64,000 bases of DNA from Halanaeroarchaeum sp. HSR-CO (GTDB lineage Archaea; Halobacteriota; Halobacteria; Halobacteriales; Halobacteriaceae): positions 2,418,001 to 2,482,000 of the forward strand of contig NZ_CP087724.1 in NCBI RefSeq assembly GCF_024972755.1. The letters are read 5' to 3'. The notes below the pieces were generated by a model. It was given only the letters and a program-made list of their open reading frames with translations, searched no databases and was not told where the DNA came from. Both the position numbers and the translations under genes were made by a program. Of this stretch, positions 35,753 to 43,670 are shown piece by piece. Positions within the stretch are counted from its first letter, which is position 1. Each line of letters begins with the position of its first letter.

Positions 35753-36300
35753 ACGAGGCGTTCGTACAGGTCTGGGAGCCGTCGCCGGAGAATCCCGTAT
35801 ACCACGGAGACGGCGAGGCCGACGACGATCACGGTCTGGACGGTCCCGTCGAAGACGAGCACGGGAACGACCGACAAGCCGGCGACCAGGGCCACGTCCT
35901 CGGGGGCGCCGTCGTACCGAACCCAGCGTCGTGGGGCGACCCAGCGCCCGTTCCAGTGGGAGTACACGCCCCGGTCGTCGTCCGCCTTCCAGGGTCGCAA
36001 TCCCAGCCCACCGCCGAAGACGTCCGTCACCGAGTGGAGGGCCGCAGACCCGAAGAACGCGGCCAGGGCGACCGTCCAGACGCCCGGCCGGATGGTCGCG
36101 ACGACGAGCATCGGCACCGCCACGACCCAGTAATGCTCCGGGTAGTGCAGCGTCTTCCGGTGTTCGAAGGCGAGGTCGAGGTCGGGGAACACGCCCCCGG
36201 CGATGGCGCCGAGCGCAGCGACGCCCGCGAGGTCGGGCGCCACGGGCACGAGGGCTGCTGCGACGACAGCCCCCATGGCGGCGTGAGTGGTACTCATCAT
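35749..36300 (-). CDS. Membrane-bound metal-dependent hydrolase-like protein (DUF457/YdjM type)
   Basis: A 183-residue integral membrane protein. The N-terminal TTHAAMGAVVAAALVPVAPD, GVFPDLDLAFEHR and LHYPEHYWVV give the His/Asp pattern of the YdjM/DUF457 family, followed by ALHSVTDVFGGGLGLRPW. About four hydrophobic helices. Function is unproven. It starts 2 bp after the cofH stop on the same strand, so the two are probably one transcript. Start ATG 36300 or 36297. Confidence 0.82.
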   Translation of the reverse strand: MMSTTHAAMGAVVAAALVPVAPDLAGVAALGAIAGGVFPDLDLAFEHRKTLHYPEHYWVVAVPMLVVATIRPGVWTVALAAFFGSAALHSVTDVFGGGLGLRPWKADDDRGVYSHWNGRWVAPRRWVRYDGAPEDVALVAGLSVVPVLVFDGTVQTVIVVGLAVSVVYGILRRRLPDLYERLV

Positions 36301-36302
36301 CC

Positions 36303-37688
36303 TCAATCGTCCGCCGACGGCGGGTCCGGCCGCCTCGCCGCGAGGAGTGGCGTGCCGTCCGCCCGGGGACCCAGACGGGGCCCGGGGTCGGACTGCGCCG
36401 GGTCGACCCGACGCCGTCGCTCGTAGTCGGTCGAGCGCTCGACCGGGACGCGGTCGATGCTCGTGATCAGGTCGACGTAGTCGGCGACCGAGCGGAACTC
36501 GCCGTGCTCGCCGCCGGCGCGGGTCGTTATCTCCTCGGAGAGGATGGTCCCCATGAAGTCGTCGGCGCCGGCCTCGAGCATGCGGAGGGCCGTCTCGTCC
36601 CCGAACTTGACCCACGACGTCTGGATGTGCTCGACGTTGTCGAGGAACAGGCGCGAGACGGCGACGACGAGTCGATCCTCCGCGTCGGTCGCGCCGCCAT
36701 CGACGATGCCGCGCTCTGCCAGGGGCGTGTTCTGGTGGACGAACGAGAGCGGGACGAACTCCGTGATGGCGCCGGTCCGATCTTGCAACTCGCGAATGCG
36801 GGCCAGGTGCATCGCGCGGTGGCGTTCGTTCTCCACGTGGCCGTACATCATGGTCGCGGTCGTCGGGAGGCCCGCCGCCGCGGCGCCTTCCATGCCTGCC
36901 AGCCACTCGTCGGTCCCGATCTTTCCGGGACAGATGACCGCCCGGACCTCGTCGACGAGTATCTCCGCGGCCGTCCCGGGCACCGAGTCGAGTCCGGCCG
37001 CCGAGAGGGTGTCGTAGACGTCCGCGTACGACCAGTCGGTCCCGCGTTTGGCGTGGTGGGCCTCCTCGGGGGTCATCGAGTGGAGGTGGACCCCGTCGAC
37101 GGACATCGCCCCGAGTTGCTCGACGTAGGTTCCCGGGTCGACGTCGTAGACCGACGGCGGCCGATAGTCCAGTGTCGGATCGTCAGGGTCGAGCCGTTCG
37201 CGGTGGGCCTCGTTCAGGACGAACGCGGGGTGGAGGCCACTGACCGAGGTGACCTCGTAGACGCCCCGGTCGACCGCGTCGGCGACGATCTCCCGCGATT
37301 CCGCGGGGGTCTTGGTGAATCCACGAGCGTGGCCCTCGTGGTCGGATTCGAAGGTGTGTGCGCTGTCCCGGAAGTTACAGAACAGACAGCCCGTGTTGCA
37401 GGCCGTCGTGACGTTGTTGTTGAGGTTGGCGACGAAGGTCACCTCGTCGCCGACCACGTCGCGGCGTCGGTGGTCGGCGACCCGACTCACCTGGTCCACC
37501 CGCTCCGGATCGATCCCATCGCCATCGCTGCCGGTCGTGAGGAGGGCGACCGCGTCCTCGACGTCGAGTCGTACTCCGTCCCGTGCCTTCGCCAGCGCGT
37601 TCTCGAAGGACTGCTCGGTCGCTGGCTGATGCTCGAACGCGAACGCGCCGCGGGGAACGTTCGTTCGCGTCCGGAAGGCGTCTGCCAT
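36303..37688 (-). CDS. cofH: FO synthase subunit CofH (radical SAM)
   Basis: A 461-residue radical-SAM protein. The cluster Cys are C97, C101 and C104 in CNTGCLFCNF. The segment ILVDEVRAVICPGKI and TATMMYGHVENERHRAMHL are CofH-like. CofH makes the tyrosine-derived intermediate that CofG turns into FO for coenzyme F420. The C-terminal 60 residues are low-complexity (Arg/Pro/Asp) and probably disordered. ATG 37688 is chosen over 37715. Confidence 0.93.
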   Translation of the reverse strand: MADAFRTRTNVPRGAFAFEHQPATEQSFENALAKARDGVRLDVEDAVALLTTGSDGDGIDPERVDQVSRVADHRRRDVVGDEVTFVANLNNNVTTACNTGCLFCNFRDSAHTFESDHEGHARGFTKTPAESREIVADAVDRGVYEVTSVSGLHPAFVLNEAHRERLDPDDPTLDYRPPSVYDVDPGTYVEQLGAMSVDGVHLHSMTPEEAHHAKRGTDWSYADVYDTLSAAGLDSVPGTAAEILVDEVRAVICPGKIGTDEWLAGMEGAAAAGLPTTATMMYGHVENERHRAMHLARIRELQDRTGAITEFVPLSFVHQNTPLAERGIVDGGATDAEDRLVVAVSRLFLDNVEHIQTSWVKFGDETALRMLEAGADDFMGTILSEEITTRAGGEHGEFRSVADYVDLITSIDRVPVERSTDYERRRRVDPAQSDPGPRLGPRADGTPLLAARRPDPPSADD

Positions 37689-37831
37689 GGCACTGGATAG
37701 CCCCGTGAGTCCCATAAACGACCGGGTCCCGGCATCTGGCTATCCACGAGCGTGCATCATCCGGCCGAGTGAGTCGAGATAATGTGCACGCCAACGGAAA
37801 CGCTTAGTGGCCACGTTTCCCACGTTGGGAC

Positions 37832-38851
37832 ATGACCAGCGTCAAGGACTTCCAGGTGGACGACCCGGCCTCGTCGGACGCACTGGGACGCGGACGGTTC
37901 GTGTTCACGGACGATTACTCCGTGTTCGACTGGGGCAAGATGCCGGACACCATCCCGAAGAAAGGGGCGAGTCTCTGCACGATGGGCGCGTCCAACTTCG
38001 AGCGTCTGGAGGCCGCGGGCGTGCCGACCCATTACCGGGGGGTCGTCGCCGGCGACGAGGTGGTCGCCGTCGATGGCGTCGAGACACCGCCGACGGAGAT
38101 GGCCATCGATCTTACCCAGGTTCCGGACCTGCCGTTCTCGGACGGCTCCTACGATTACGACACCTACCACGACGCCGCGGGCGAGAACTACCTCGTGCCC
38201 CTCGAGATCGTCTTCCGGAACGTCGTCCCGGTGGGGTCGAGTCTTCGAAAACGAGGGTCACCATCGACGTACGGCCTCGACCTCGAGGAGTGGCCGGAGG
38301 GACCCGTCCCCCTCGAGGAACCGATCATCGAATTTTCCACGAAGTACGAGGAACAGGATCGCTATCTCGACCGGGCCGAAGCGGATCGGATCGCCGGGCG
38401 GGCCGACGTGGCCGACCTCGAATCGGTGGCCCGCGAGGTGAATCGCCTGGTCACCGAGCGCGCGGAGGAGACCGGGTTCGTCCACCAGGACGGCAAGATC
38501 GAGGTCCTGTACTTCGACGGCGAGATCCGGGTCGCGGACGTCGTCGGGACCTTCGACGAGAACCGGTTCAGCTACGACGGACAGCAAGTGTCGAAAGAGG
38601 TCATCCGCCAGTACTACAAGCGGACCGACCCGGACTGGGTGGAGGCGGTCGGGACGGCCAAGGCCGAGGCACGAGAGGCGGGCGTCGCCGACTGGCGGAC
38701 ACTCGTCGAGGTCTCCCCGAAACCCCTCCCCGAACACGTCCTCAGAGCCGCCAGCAACCTCTACGCCGCCGGGGCGAACGCCTACCTCGGCAGGGACCTC
38801 TTCGACGCACCGTCCATCGACGCGGCGGTCGACCGCGTCCGCACGCTGTAG
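37832..38851 (+). CDS. purC: SAICAR synthetase
   Basis: A 339-residue phosphoribosylaminoimidazole-succinocarboxamide synthase of purine synthesis. [19 protein letters not shown] near residue 28 and [19 protein letters not shown] give the ATP and CAIR contacts. [19 protein letters not shown], then FDENRF, matches the long archaeal form. A TATA-like GCTTAGTG is about 30 bp upstream. It is followed by purS and purQ in the same direction. Confidence 0.94.
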   Translation: MTSVKDFQVDDPASSDALGRGRFVFTDDYSVFDWGKMPDTIPKKGASLCTMGASNFERLEAAGVPTHYRGVVAGDEVVAVDGVETPPTEMAIDLTQVPDLPFSDGSYDYDTYHDAAGENYLVPLEIVFRNVVPVGSSLRKRGSPSTYGLDLEEWPEGPVPLEEPIIEFSTKYEEQDRYLDRAEADRIAGRADVADLESVAREVNRLVTERAEETGFVHQDGKIEVLYFDGEIRVADVVGTFDENRFSYDGQQVSKEVIRQYYKRTDPDWVEAVGTAKAEAREAGVADWRTLVEVSPKPLPEHVLRAASNLYAAGANAYLGRDLFDAPSIDAAVDRVRTL

Positions 38852-38874
38852 ATATCCACGTTCGTGATGGGCGG

Positions 38875-38904
38875 GTGGTTTTTCAAAAGAGTTTTTGACC
38901 ACAG
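38875..38904 (+). promoter_or_regulatory. T-rich hairpin between purC and purS
   Basis: GTGGT and ACCAC flank an inner CAAAA-GAG-TTTTTG arrangement with T-runs, in the 70-bp gap. It could terminate purC, drive purS, or both; the sequence does not decide. Confidence 0.4.
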
Positions 38905-38921
38905 ACGCGCAGTATCACGCG

Positions 38922-39173
38922 ATGACCGACTACACCGCGACGGTGACCGTCCGCCTCAAGCAGGGCGTCCTCGACCCCGAGGCGAAGACGACCCAGCGCG
39001 CACTGGAGCGACTCGGGTTCTCACTCGAGGACCTGCGGTCGGCCGACCGCTTCGAGATCGACCTCGCGGCCGACGACGCCGAGGCCGCCAGAGAGCGGGC
39101 GGACGAGATGGCCGAACGATTGCTCGCCAACCCGACCATCCACGACTACGAGGTCACGGTCGAACGACGATGA
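38922..39173 (+). CDS. purS: FGAM synthase subunit PurS
   Basis: An 83-residue PurS (YTATVTVRLKQGVLDPEAKT is the family start). It holds the PurL and PurQ subunits together in phosphoribosylformylglycinamidine synthase. Its stop overlaps the purQ start (ATGA). ATG 38922 gives the standard length. PurL is not in this window. Confidence 0.95.
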   Translation: MTDYTATVTVRLKQGVLDPEAKTTQRALERLGFSLEDLRSADRFEIDLAADDAEAARERADEMAERLLANPTIHDYEVTVERR

Positions 39174-39841
39174 TCGCCATCATCCGCTTCGGTGGATCGA
39201 ACTGCGACCGGGACGCCGAACGGGCGCTCGCGGCCATGGACATCGACGCGGAGATAGTCTGGCACGAGGACGGCCTCCCCGAGGACACGACCGGCGTGAT
39301 GCTCCCCGGCGGGTTCTCCTACGGCGATTACCTCCGGGCCGGAGCCACGGCGGCCCGGGCACCCATCATGGCCGAGGTGCGCGAGGCGGCAGCGAACGGC
39401 CTGCCGGTCCTGGGAGTCTGCAACGGGGCACAGATCGGCAGCGAGTCGAGTCTGACTCCCGGCGCGTTCACCACCAACGAGAGCGCGCGATTCCAGTGCG
39501 AACGCGTCCACGTCCGGGTCGAGAACGCCGACACGCGCTGGACGCGGGCCTACGAACCCGGGCAGGTGCTCGAGTTACCCATCGCACACGGAGAAGGGCG
39601 ATTCGAGATCACCGACGACGCGCTGGCGGCCCTCGAACGGGACAATCGAATCCTGTTCCGGTACAGCGAACCGGACGGGACCGTCTCGGCGGCGGCGAAT
39701 CCGAACGGCTCGAAGGATAGCGTCGCCGGCATTCTGGGCGATCGCGAGAACGTTGCGGTGATGATGCCCCATCCAGAACGCGCTGCGCTCGCAGACATCA
39801 CCAGTACGGACGGTCGCGGTATCCTCTCCGGCTTGGTCTGA
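39170..39841 (+). CDS. purQ: FGAM synthase glutaminase subunit PurQ
   Basis: A 223-residue class I glutamine amidotransferase. The nucleophile is Cys84 in VLGVCNGAQ, and His/Glu are in MMPHPERAA. It delivers ammonia from glutamine to PurL. IRFGGSNCDRDAERAL is the usual PurQ start. It is coupled to purS by a 4-bp overlap and ends one base before a convergent 38-codon gene. Confidence 0.95.
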   Translation: MIAIIRFGGSNCDRDAERALAAMDIDAEIVWHEDGLPEDTTGVMLPGGFSYGDYLRAGATAARAPIMAEVREAAANGLPVLGVCNGAQIGSESSLTPGAFTTNESARFQCERVHVRVENADTRWTRAYEPGQVLELPIAHGEGRFEITDDALAALERDNRILFRYSEPDGTVSAAANPNGSKDSVAGILGDRENVAVMMPHPERAALADITSTDGRGILSGLV

Positions 39842-39958
39842 TTACCGACGGACCTCGACCGGGTCCCTCGTGGCAATCCAGCGGTACGGGTTCTGGTCGT
39901 CGCGGACCTCGAACCATCCATCGTCGCACATGTATGCATCTCGAATCGGTTCGGGCAT
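39842..39958 (-). CDS. 38-residue microprotein
   Basis: A short gene that is easy to miss: ATG 39958 to TAA 39842-39844. The product starts MPEPIRDAYMCDDGWFEVRD and continues with NPYRWIATRDPVEVRR. A strong Shine-Dalgarno GGGGAGG lies 5 bp upstream of the ATG. A TATA-like GTATTATAATG on the minus strand lies about 55 bp upstream. Having promoter, ribosome site and haloarchaeal codon bias together argues for a real gene. Similar tiny W/Y-rich proteins are common in haloarchaea, from memory; function unknown. Confidence 0.75.
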   Translation of the reverse strand: MPEPIRDAYMCDDGWFEVRDDQNPYRWIATRDPVEVRR

Positions 39959-40010
39959 CGTTCCTCCCCTGGCGGATTGCTCCACCAATTGCGATTATTC
40001 GTAATCAAAC

Positions 40011-40020
40011 ATTATAATAC
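40011..40020 (-). promoter_or_regulatory. TATA box of the 38-residue microprotein gene
   Basis: GTATTATAAT on the minus strand, about 53-62 bp before the ATG at 39958, in a locally A+T-rich patch. It predicts a leader of about 25-30 nt, in keeping with the Shine-Dalgarno site. Confidence 0.5.
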
Positions 40021-40073
40021 TAGGTATACAGGTAGACCGCTGGAAGTCGTGGCGCTTCGGCGGTACGGCACCC

Positions 40074-40430
40074 CTAGAACGTCAATACTTCGTAGCCGTC
40101 GGCCACGAGCGACCTGATGCTGGGGTGACCGTCGTGGTCGTCGAGACGGACCAGTCCGGAGTCGTCGACCGGGTCGTCGACACCGAACGCCGTCGTGCAG
40201 TAGTCGCAGACGGACGTGTCCTCCCGAACGGTCTGATAGAGGTCGTGATGGTCGCTCTCCTCGTCCTCGAGGATGGGGATCCACTTGGTTCCCGCACCGT
40301 CGAAAATGAGTTCGAGGTCGTCCTCGGGCGTCTCGGCGAACTCCTTTGCGGTCTCCAGTCCGTTCACGAGGCGTCCGAGGTCGGCGTGTGATTCGGTGTC
40401 GGCCAGGATGACGACGGCAGCGTTTGTCAT
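40074..40430 (-). CDS. DsrE/DsrF-like sulfur-carrier-type protein
   Basis: A 118-residue DsrE-fold protein. AAVVILADTESHADLGRLVN opens the fold, DDLELIFDGAGTKWIP is the second strand region, and the conserved-position Cys pair is in VCDYCTTAFG. Such proteins can relay sulfur or act as oxidoreductase accessories. ATG 40430 is chosen over 40475. It stands alone with a TATA-less short upstream gap, so regulation is unclear. Confidence 0.82.
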   Translation of the reverse strand: MTNAAVVILADTESHADLGRLVNGLETAKEFAETPEDDLELIFDGAGTKWIPILEDEESDHHDLYQTVREDTSVCDYCTTAFGVDDPVDDSGLVRLDDHDGHPSIRSLVADGYEVLTF

Positions 40431-40529
40431 GGGACCACCGATGGCGAGTAGACGGATAAGCCCTCGCGTACCCACACGTTACTGGGTTACCCTGACGTTA
40501 TCGCAGACGGGATGGTCGAGGATGGTGTC

Positions 40530-41981
40530 TCAGTGATCGTGGGGTGCCCCCTGCCCCGCCTGGTGCACCCCGCCCCGCGTGAACTGCCCGGAGAACGCCC
40601 GCTGGACGACCTCCGGCAGTGCCGGGTGGATGTGCACCGCGTCGCGGAGGTTCTGGACGCTCCCCGACCCTGATTTCATCGCGACGACGACCGCCTGGAC
40701 GAGCGTCGCGGCCTCCGGGCCGACGATGTGACAGCCCAGGATGGTCCCCTCGAGGTCAACGATGGCCTTGACGAACCCCTCGGCCTTCATCGCCGACCCA
40801 CGAGCGGTCTGTTCGTAGGGATACGTGTTCGTGGCGTACTCACGCCCTGCGGCCCGGAGATCGGACTCCCTGGCACCGACGCCCGCCACCTCCGGCGAGG
40901 TGAACACGGCGAAGGGCATCGCCGAATAATCGACCGGTTCCAGTTCGTCGCCGAAGACGTTGCGGACGACGGTCCTGGCCTCGTGGTTGGCGCTGTGTTT
41001 CAGCAAATGTTCGCCGACGATGTCGCCGAGCGCCCACACGCCATCGGCGGTCGTCCGCAGGTACTCGTCGGTGCGCACGAACCCGCGGTCGTCCGTCTCG
41101 ACGCCCGTCGCGTCCAGGTTCAGCGTGTCGGTGTTCGGGATCCGTCCCGCAGCCACGAGCAGCGCGTCGCCGGAGACCGTCACTGGCTCCCCACCGTCGA
41201 CCAGTCCTGCGTCATCCCCGTATTCGTATGGACGGGCCTCGAGGGCGATCTCGTCACCGTCGCTGGAGACGCTGGTGGCGGCGTGACCCGTGTGGACGGT
41301 GAACCGGTCCTCGAACCGTTCGGTGAACGTGGCGGCGACCTCGTCGTCGGCCTCGGGCAGGAGGGTGGGGCGACGCCCGACGATGGTCACGTCGCTGCCG
41401 AACGTACCGAAGAAGTGGCCCAGTTCGGCCGCGATGTAGCCGCCGCCCACGACGAGCAGGTGGTCCGGGGGGGATTCCAGTTGCAGCGCCTCGGTGCTCG
41501 TGAGATGATCGACCCCCTGGATGCCGTCGATGTCGGGGATGGCGGGTCGCGTACCGGCGGCCACGAGGACGGTCTCGGCCCGAAAGCGGCTGCCGTCGTC
41601 GTCTCCACCGTGGATCGCGATGGTCCGCTCGTCGACGAATCGCCCCTCGCCCTCGTAGAGGTCGTGGCGGGGCGAGGACTGCAACCCCCGCCGAATCGAG
41701 TCGGCGTCCCCGGACACCTCCTCGTTCACCTCGCGGACAATCTCGGCGAAGTCCACGCTTTCGACGCTCGCGTCGATGTGGAACTCGTCGGCCCGTTCGA
41801 TGGTCTCGACCACGTCTGCGTGGTAGAGCAACAGCTTCGAGGGGATACAGCCGCGATTCAGACAGGTGCCGCCGATCGGCCCCTTCTCGACGATGGCGAC
41901 CGACTGGCCCCGCTTGGCCGCCACGTTCGCCACGTCGAGGCCCGAACCGGTGCCGATGACCGCGAAATCGTAGGTCTCCAT
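40530..41981 (-). CDS. FAD-dependent pyridine nucleotide-disulfide oxidoreductase
   Basis: A 483-residue flavoprotein of the lipoamide dehydrogenase/mercuric reductase/mycothione reductase group. FAD loop at the N-terminus (FAVIGTGSGLDVANVA). The redox disulfide is Cys40/Cys45 in GGTCLNRGCIPSK. The NAD loop is VVGGGYIAAELGHFF. The C-terminal His-Glu pair is in HIHPALPEVVQRA. It lacks 2-oxoacid dehydrogenase neighbours, so a low-molecular-weight thiol reductase is as likely as lipoamide dehydrogenase. Confidence 0.9.
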   Translation of the reverse strand: METYDFAVIGTGSGLDVANVAAKRGQSVAIVEKGPIGGTCLNRGCIPSKLLLYHADVVETIERADEFHIDASVESVDFAEIVREVNEEVSGDADSIRRGLQSSPRHDLYEGEGRFVDERTIAIHGGDDDGSRFRAETVLVAAGTRPAIPDIDGIQGVDHLTSTEALQLESPPDHLLVVGGGYIAAELGHFFGTFGSDVTIVGRRPTLLPEADDEVAATFTERFEDRFTVHTGHAATSVSSDGDEIALEARPYEYGDDAGLVDGGEPVTVSGDALLVAAGRIPNTDTLNLDATGVETDDRGFVRTDEYLRTTADGVWALGDIVGEHLLKHSANHEARTVVRNVFGDELEPVDYSAMPFAVFTSPEVAGVGARESDLRAAGREYATNTYPYEQTARGSAMKAEGFVKAIVDLEGTILGCHIVGPEAATLVQAVVVAMKSGSGSVQNLRDAVHIHPALPEVVQRAFSGQFTRGGVHQAGQGAPHDH

Positions 41982-42061
41982 ACCGCTCGTTCTGGTCGAA
42001 GGGATAAGAAGTACTGAGCTACCGGGAGGTAACCGGAAAGGTCACGGGACCTGGCAGTGGC

Positions 42062-43132
42062 TCACCGAACCAGTGGCATGTTGTAGGCCGTCTCGTGGGC
42101 CATGACGGTCTCCCAGGTCGTCTCGCAGGCACAGGAGACCTCCCCGAAGACGCTCGGGTCCTGTCGCTCGTTGAAGTCCTTGATGGCCGTCTGCACGCGG
42201 TCGTCGCACTCCCCGCAGTTGTGGGGACCCCGATCCGAGCCGTGACCGACCGGGTCAGAGACGACCAGGGCGTCCACGTCGGCGGTCCGTTCGAGGACCT
42301 CGGCGACGCTCCAGAGCCAGGGCGGGCGATAGCCCCCGCGGAAGTAGAGGTCGTCGACCATCGTGTAGCGCTGGACGTTGGTCGGGTTCATCGAGATGGT
42401 GTGGGCGTAGGGGGCGGTGCGTTCGATGGAGGCGACCATGTCCTCGACGGCCTCCGACTCGGCGAGAAACGGCGGTTTCAACAGGAGGTAGGCCTTGACA
42501 CCGGCGCCGAGGTCGCGGGCCGTCTCGCTGGCGTCGACGAAGTCCGCGAAGTCGAAGTACTTGTTCACGCAGTCGTGGCGAACGCGGTCGGTCGCCGTCT
42601 CCAGGCCGACCGCGATGTCGGTGGCCAGTCCCCGATCCAGGAAGTCGGCCAGGCGGTCGGCCTCGACGAAGTCCGGCAGCGTCTCGACGACGATGCGGTC
42701 GCGATCCGCGAACGTCTCGGCGATGGCTGCCCGCGTCTTCGCCGGTACCTCTCGCTCGTCGAGAAACGAACCAGAAGTGTAGATCTTGATTAGCGGGGCG
42801 GGCTCGTCGGCGTTCTGCCGTTCGTGGGCCAGTGCCTGTTCGACCTGATTCATCAGGGCCTCGTGGCTCACCGTGCCGCCCTCGACCGATTCGGCGACGT
42901 ACCCACACATGGTACAGCCACCCGCGCGGGCCCACCGACACCCGCCGGTGTTGAGGATGATGGTCAACGACTGCACGAAGCCGTCGGGGGTGTTGTCCTC
43001 GTCCAGCCAGACGCGAGTCGGTTCGGTCGGGTCGTAGGTCTCGTCTTTCTGGGCGCGGAGCGCTCGCATGACGGCGTTGTGGGCGTCCATCCCCCGCCCG
43101 CGTTCGCGACCCTCGGGACTCGGCTGGCTCAT
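42062..43132 (-). CDS. raSEA: Archaeosine synthase radical-SAM subunit RaSEA
   Basis: A 356-residue Elp3/MiaB-like radical-SAM protein. The iron-sulfur Cys are C65, C73 and C76 in GGCRWARAGGCTMCGY (C-x7-C-x2-C). RTAPYAHTISMNPTNVQRYT and the C-terminal Cys motif HNCGECDDRV fit RaSEA. With ArcS it finishes archaeosine at tRNA position 15 by cleaving the lysine adduct. ArcS and TgtA are at 47-50 kb. ATG 43132 is preferred to 43144. Confidence 0.88.
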   Translation of the reverse strand: MSQPSPEGRERGRGMDAHNAVMRALRAQKDETYDPTEPTRVWLDEDNTPDGFVQSLTIILNTGGCRWARAGGCTMCGYVAESVEGGTVSHEALMNQVEQALAHERQNADEPAPLIKIYTSGSFLDEREVPAKTRAAIAETFADRDRIVVETLPDFVEADRLADFLDRGLATDIAVGLETATDRVRHDCVNKYFDFADFVDASETARDLGAGVKAYLLLKPPFLAESEAVEDMVASIERTAPYAHTISMNPTNVQRYTMVDDLYFRGGYRPPWLWSVAEVLERTADVDALVVSDPVGHGSDRGPHNCGECDDRVQTAIKDFNERQDPSVFGEVSCACETTWETVMAHETAYNMPLVR

Positions 43133-43156
43133 TGTGGAGTGCAAGCCGCCGTGCGC

Positions 43157-43549
43157 CTAAAGCGGCTTCGTTCCAAGTATCCACCCTCGCGCTGGCTCCA
43201 GCCACCGATGGACGGCCAGGCCAGCCACGACCCCGACGAGGTCGGCGAGGAAATCGGCTCTCTCGAAGGTTCGCCCCGGGATGGTGGTCTGGGCGACCTC
43301 GATGCCGCCGCCCAGGGCACCGAGGCCGACGACGACCGCGATGATCCCCCAGCGGTGATCGAGAGACGCCAGAGACAGCACGGTGAGGACCAGGAATCCC
43401 CCAGCGTGGGCCACCTTGTCGAGGCCCACGATGCCCAGCAGTGCGAAACCCGGGGTGCTCACACCACTCCCCGGGACGAGCGAGGCCACTACCATCGCCG
43501 CCCCGAACGCGACGGCCGCTATCCTGGTTCGATCGGGTCCTCGTTGCAC
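43157..43549 (-). CDS. VanZ-like membrane protein
   Basis: A 130-residue protein with about four transmembrane helices. The VanZ-type pattern is seen: LDKVAHAGGFLVLTVLSLAS and GIEVAQTTIPGRTFERADFL, then DLVGVVAGL. VanZ gives low-level teicoplanin resistance in bacteria, but the archaeal function is unknown. It lies 24 bp upstream of raSEA on the same strand. Confidence 0.88.
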   Translation of the reverse strand: MQRGPDRTRIAAVAFGAAMVVASLVPGSGVSTPGFALLGIVGLDKVAHAGGFLVLTVLSLASLDHRWGIIAVVVGLGALGGGIEVAQTTIPGRTFERADFLADLVGVVAGLAVHRWLEPARGWILGTKPL

Positions 43550-43670
43550 GTGACTCTCTCGGGACCGACCGAAGATAGGCCCTGCGCCGGGTGCCGATAA
43601 CCGGAATTGGTTACATTACGGTGACAAGAACTACCCCGGCAGCGGCCGTATATGAATGGGTGAGGTTACT

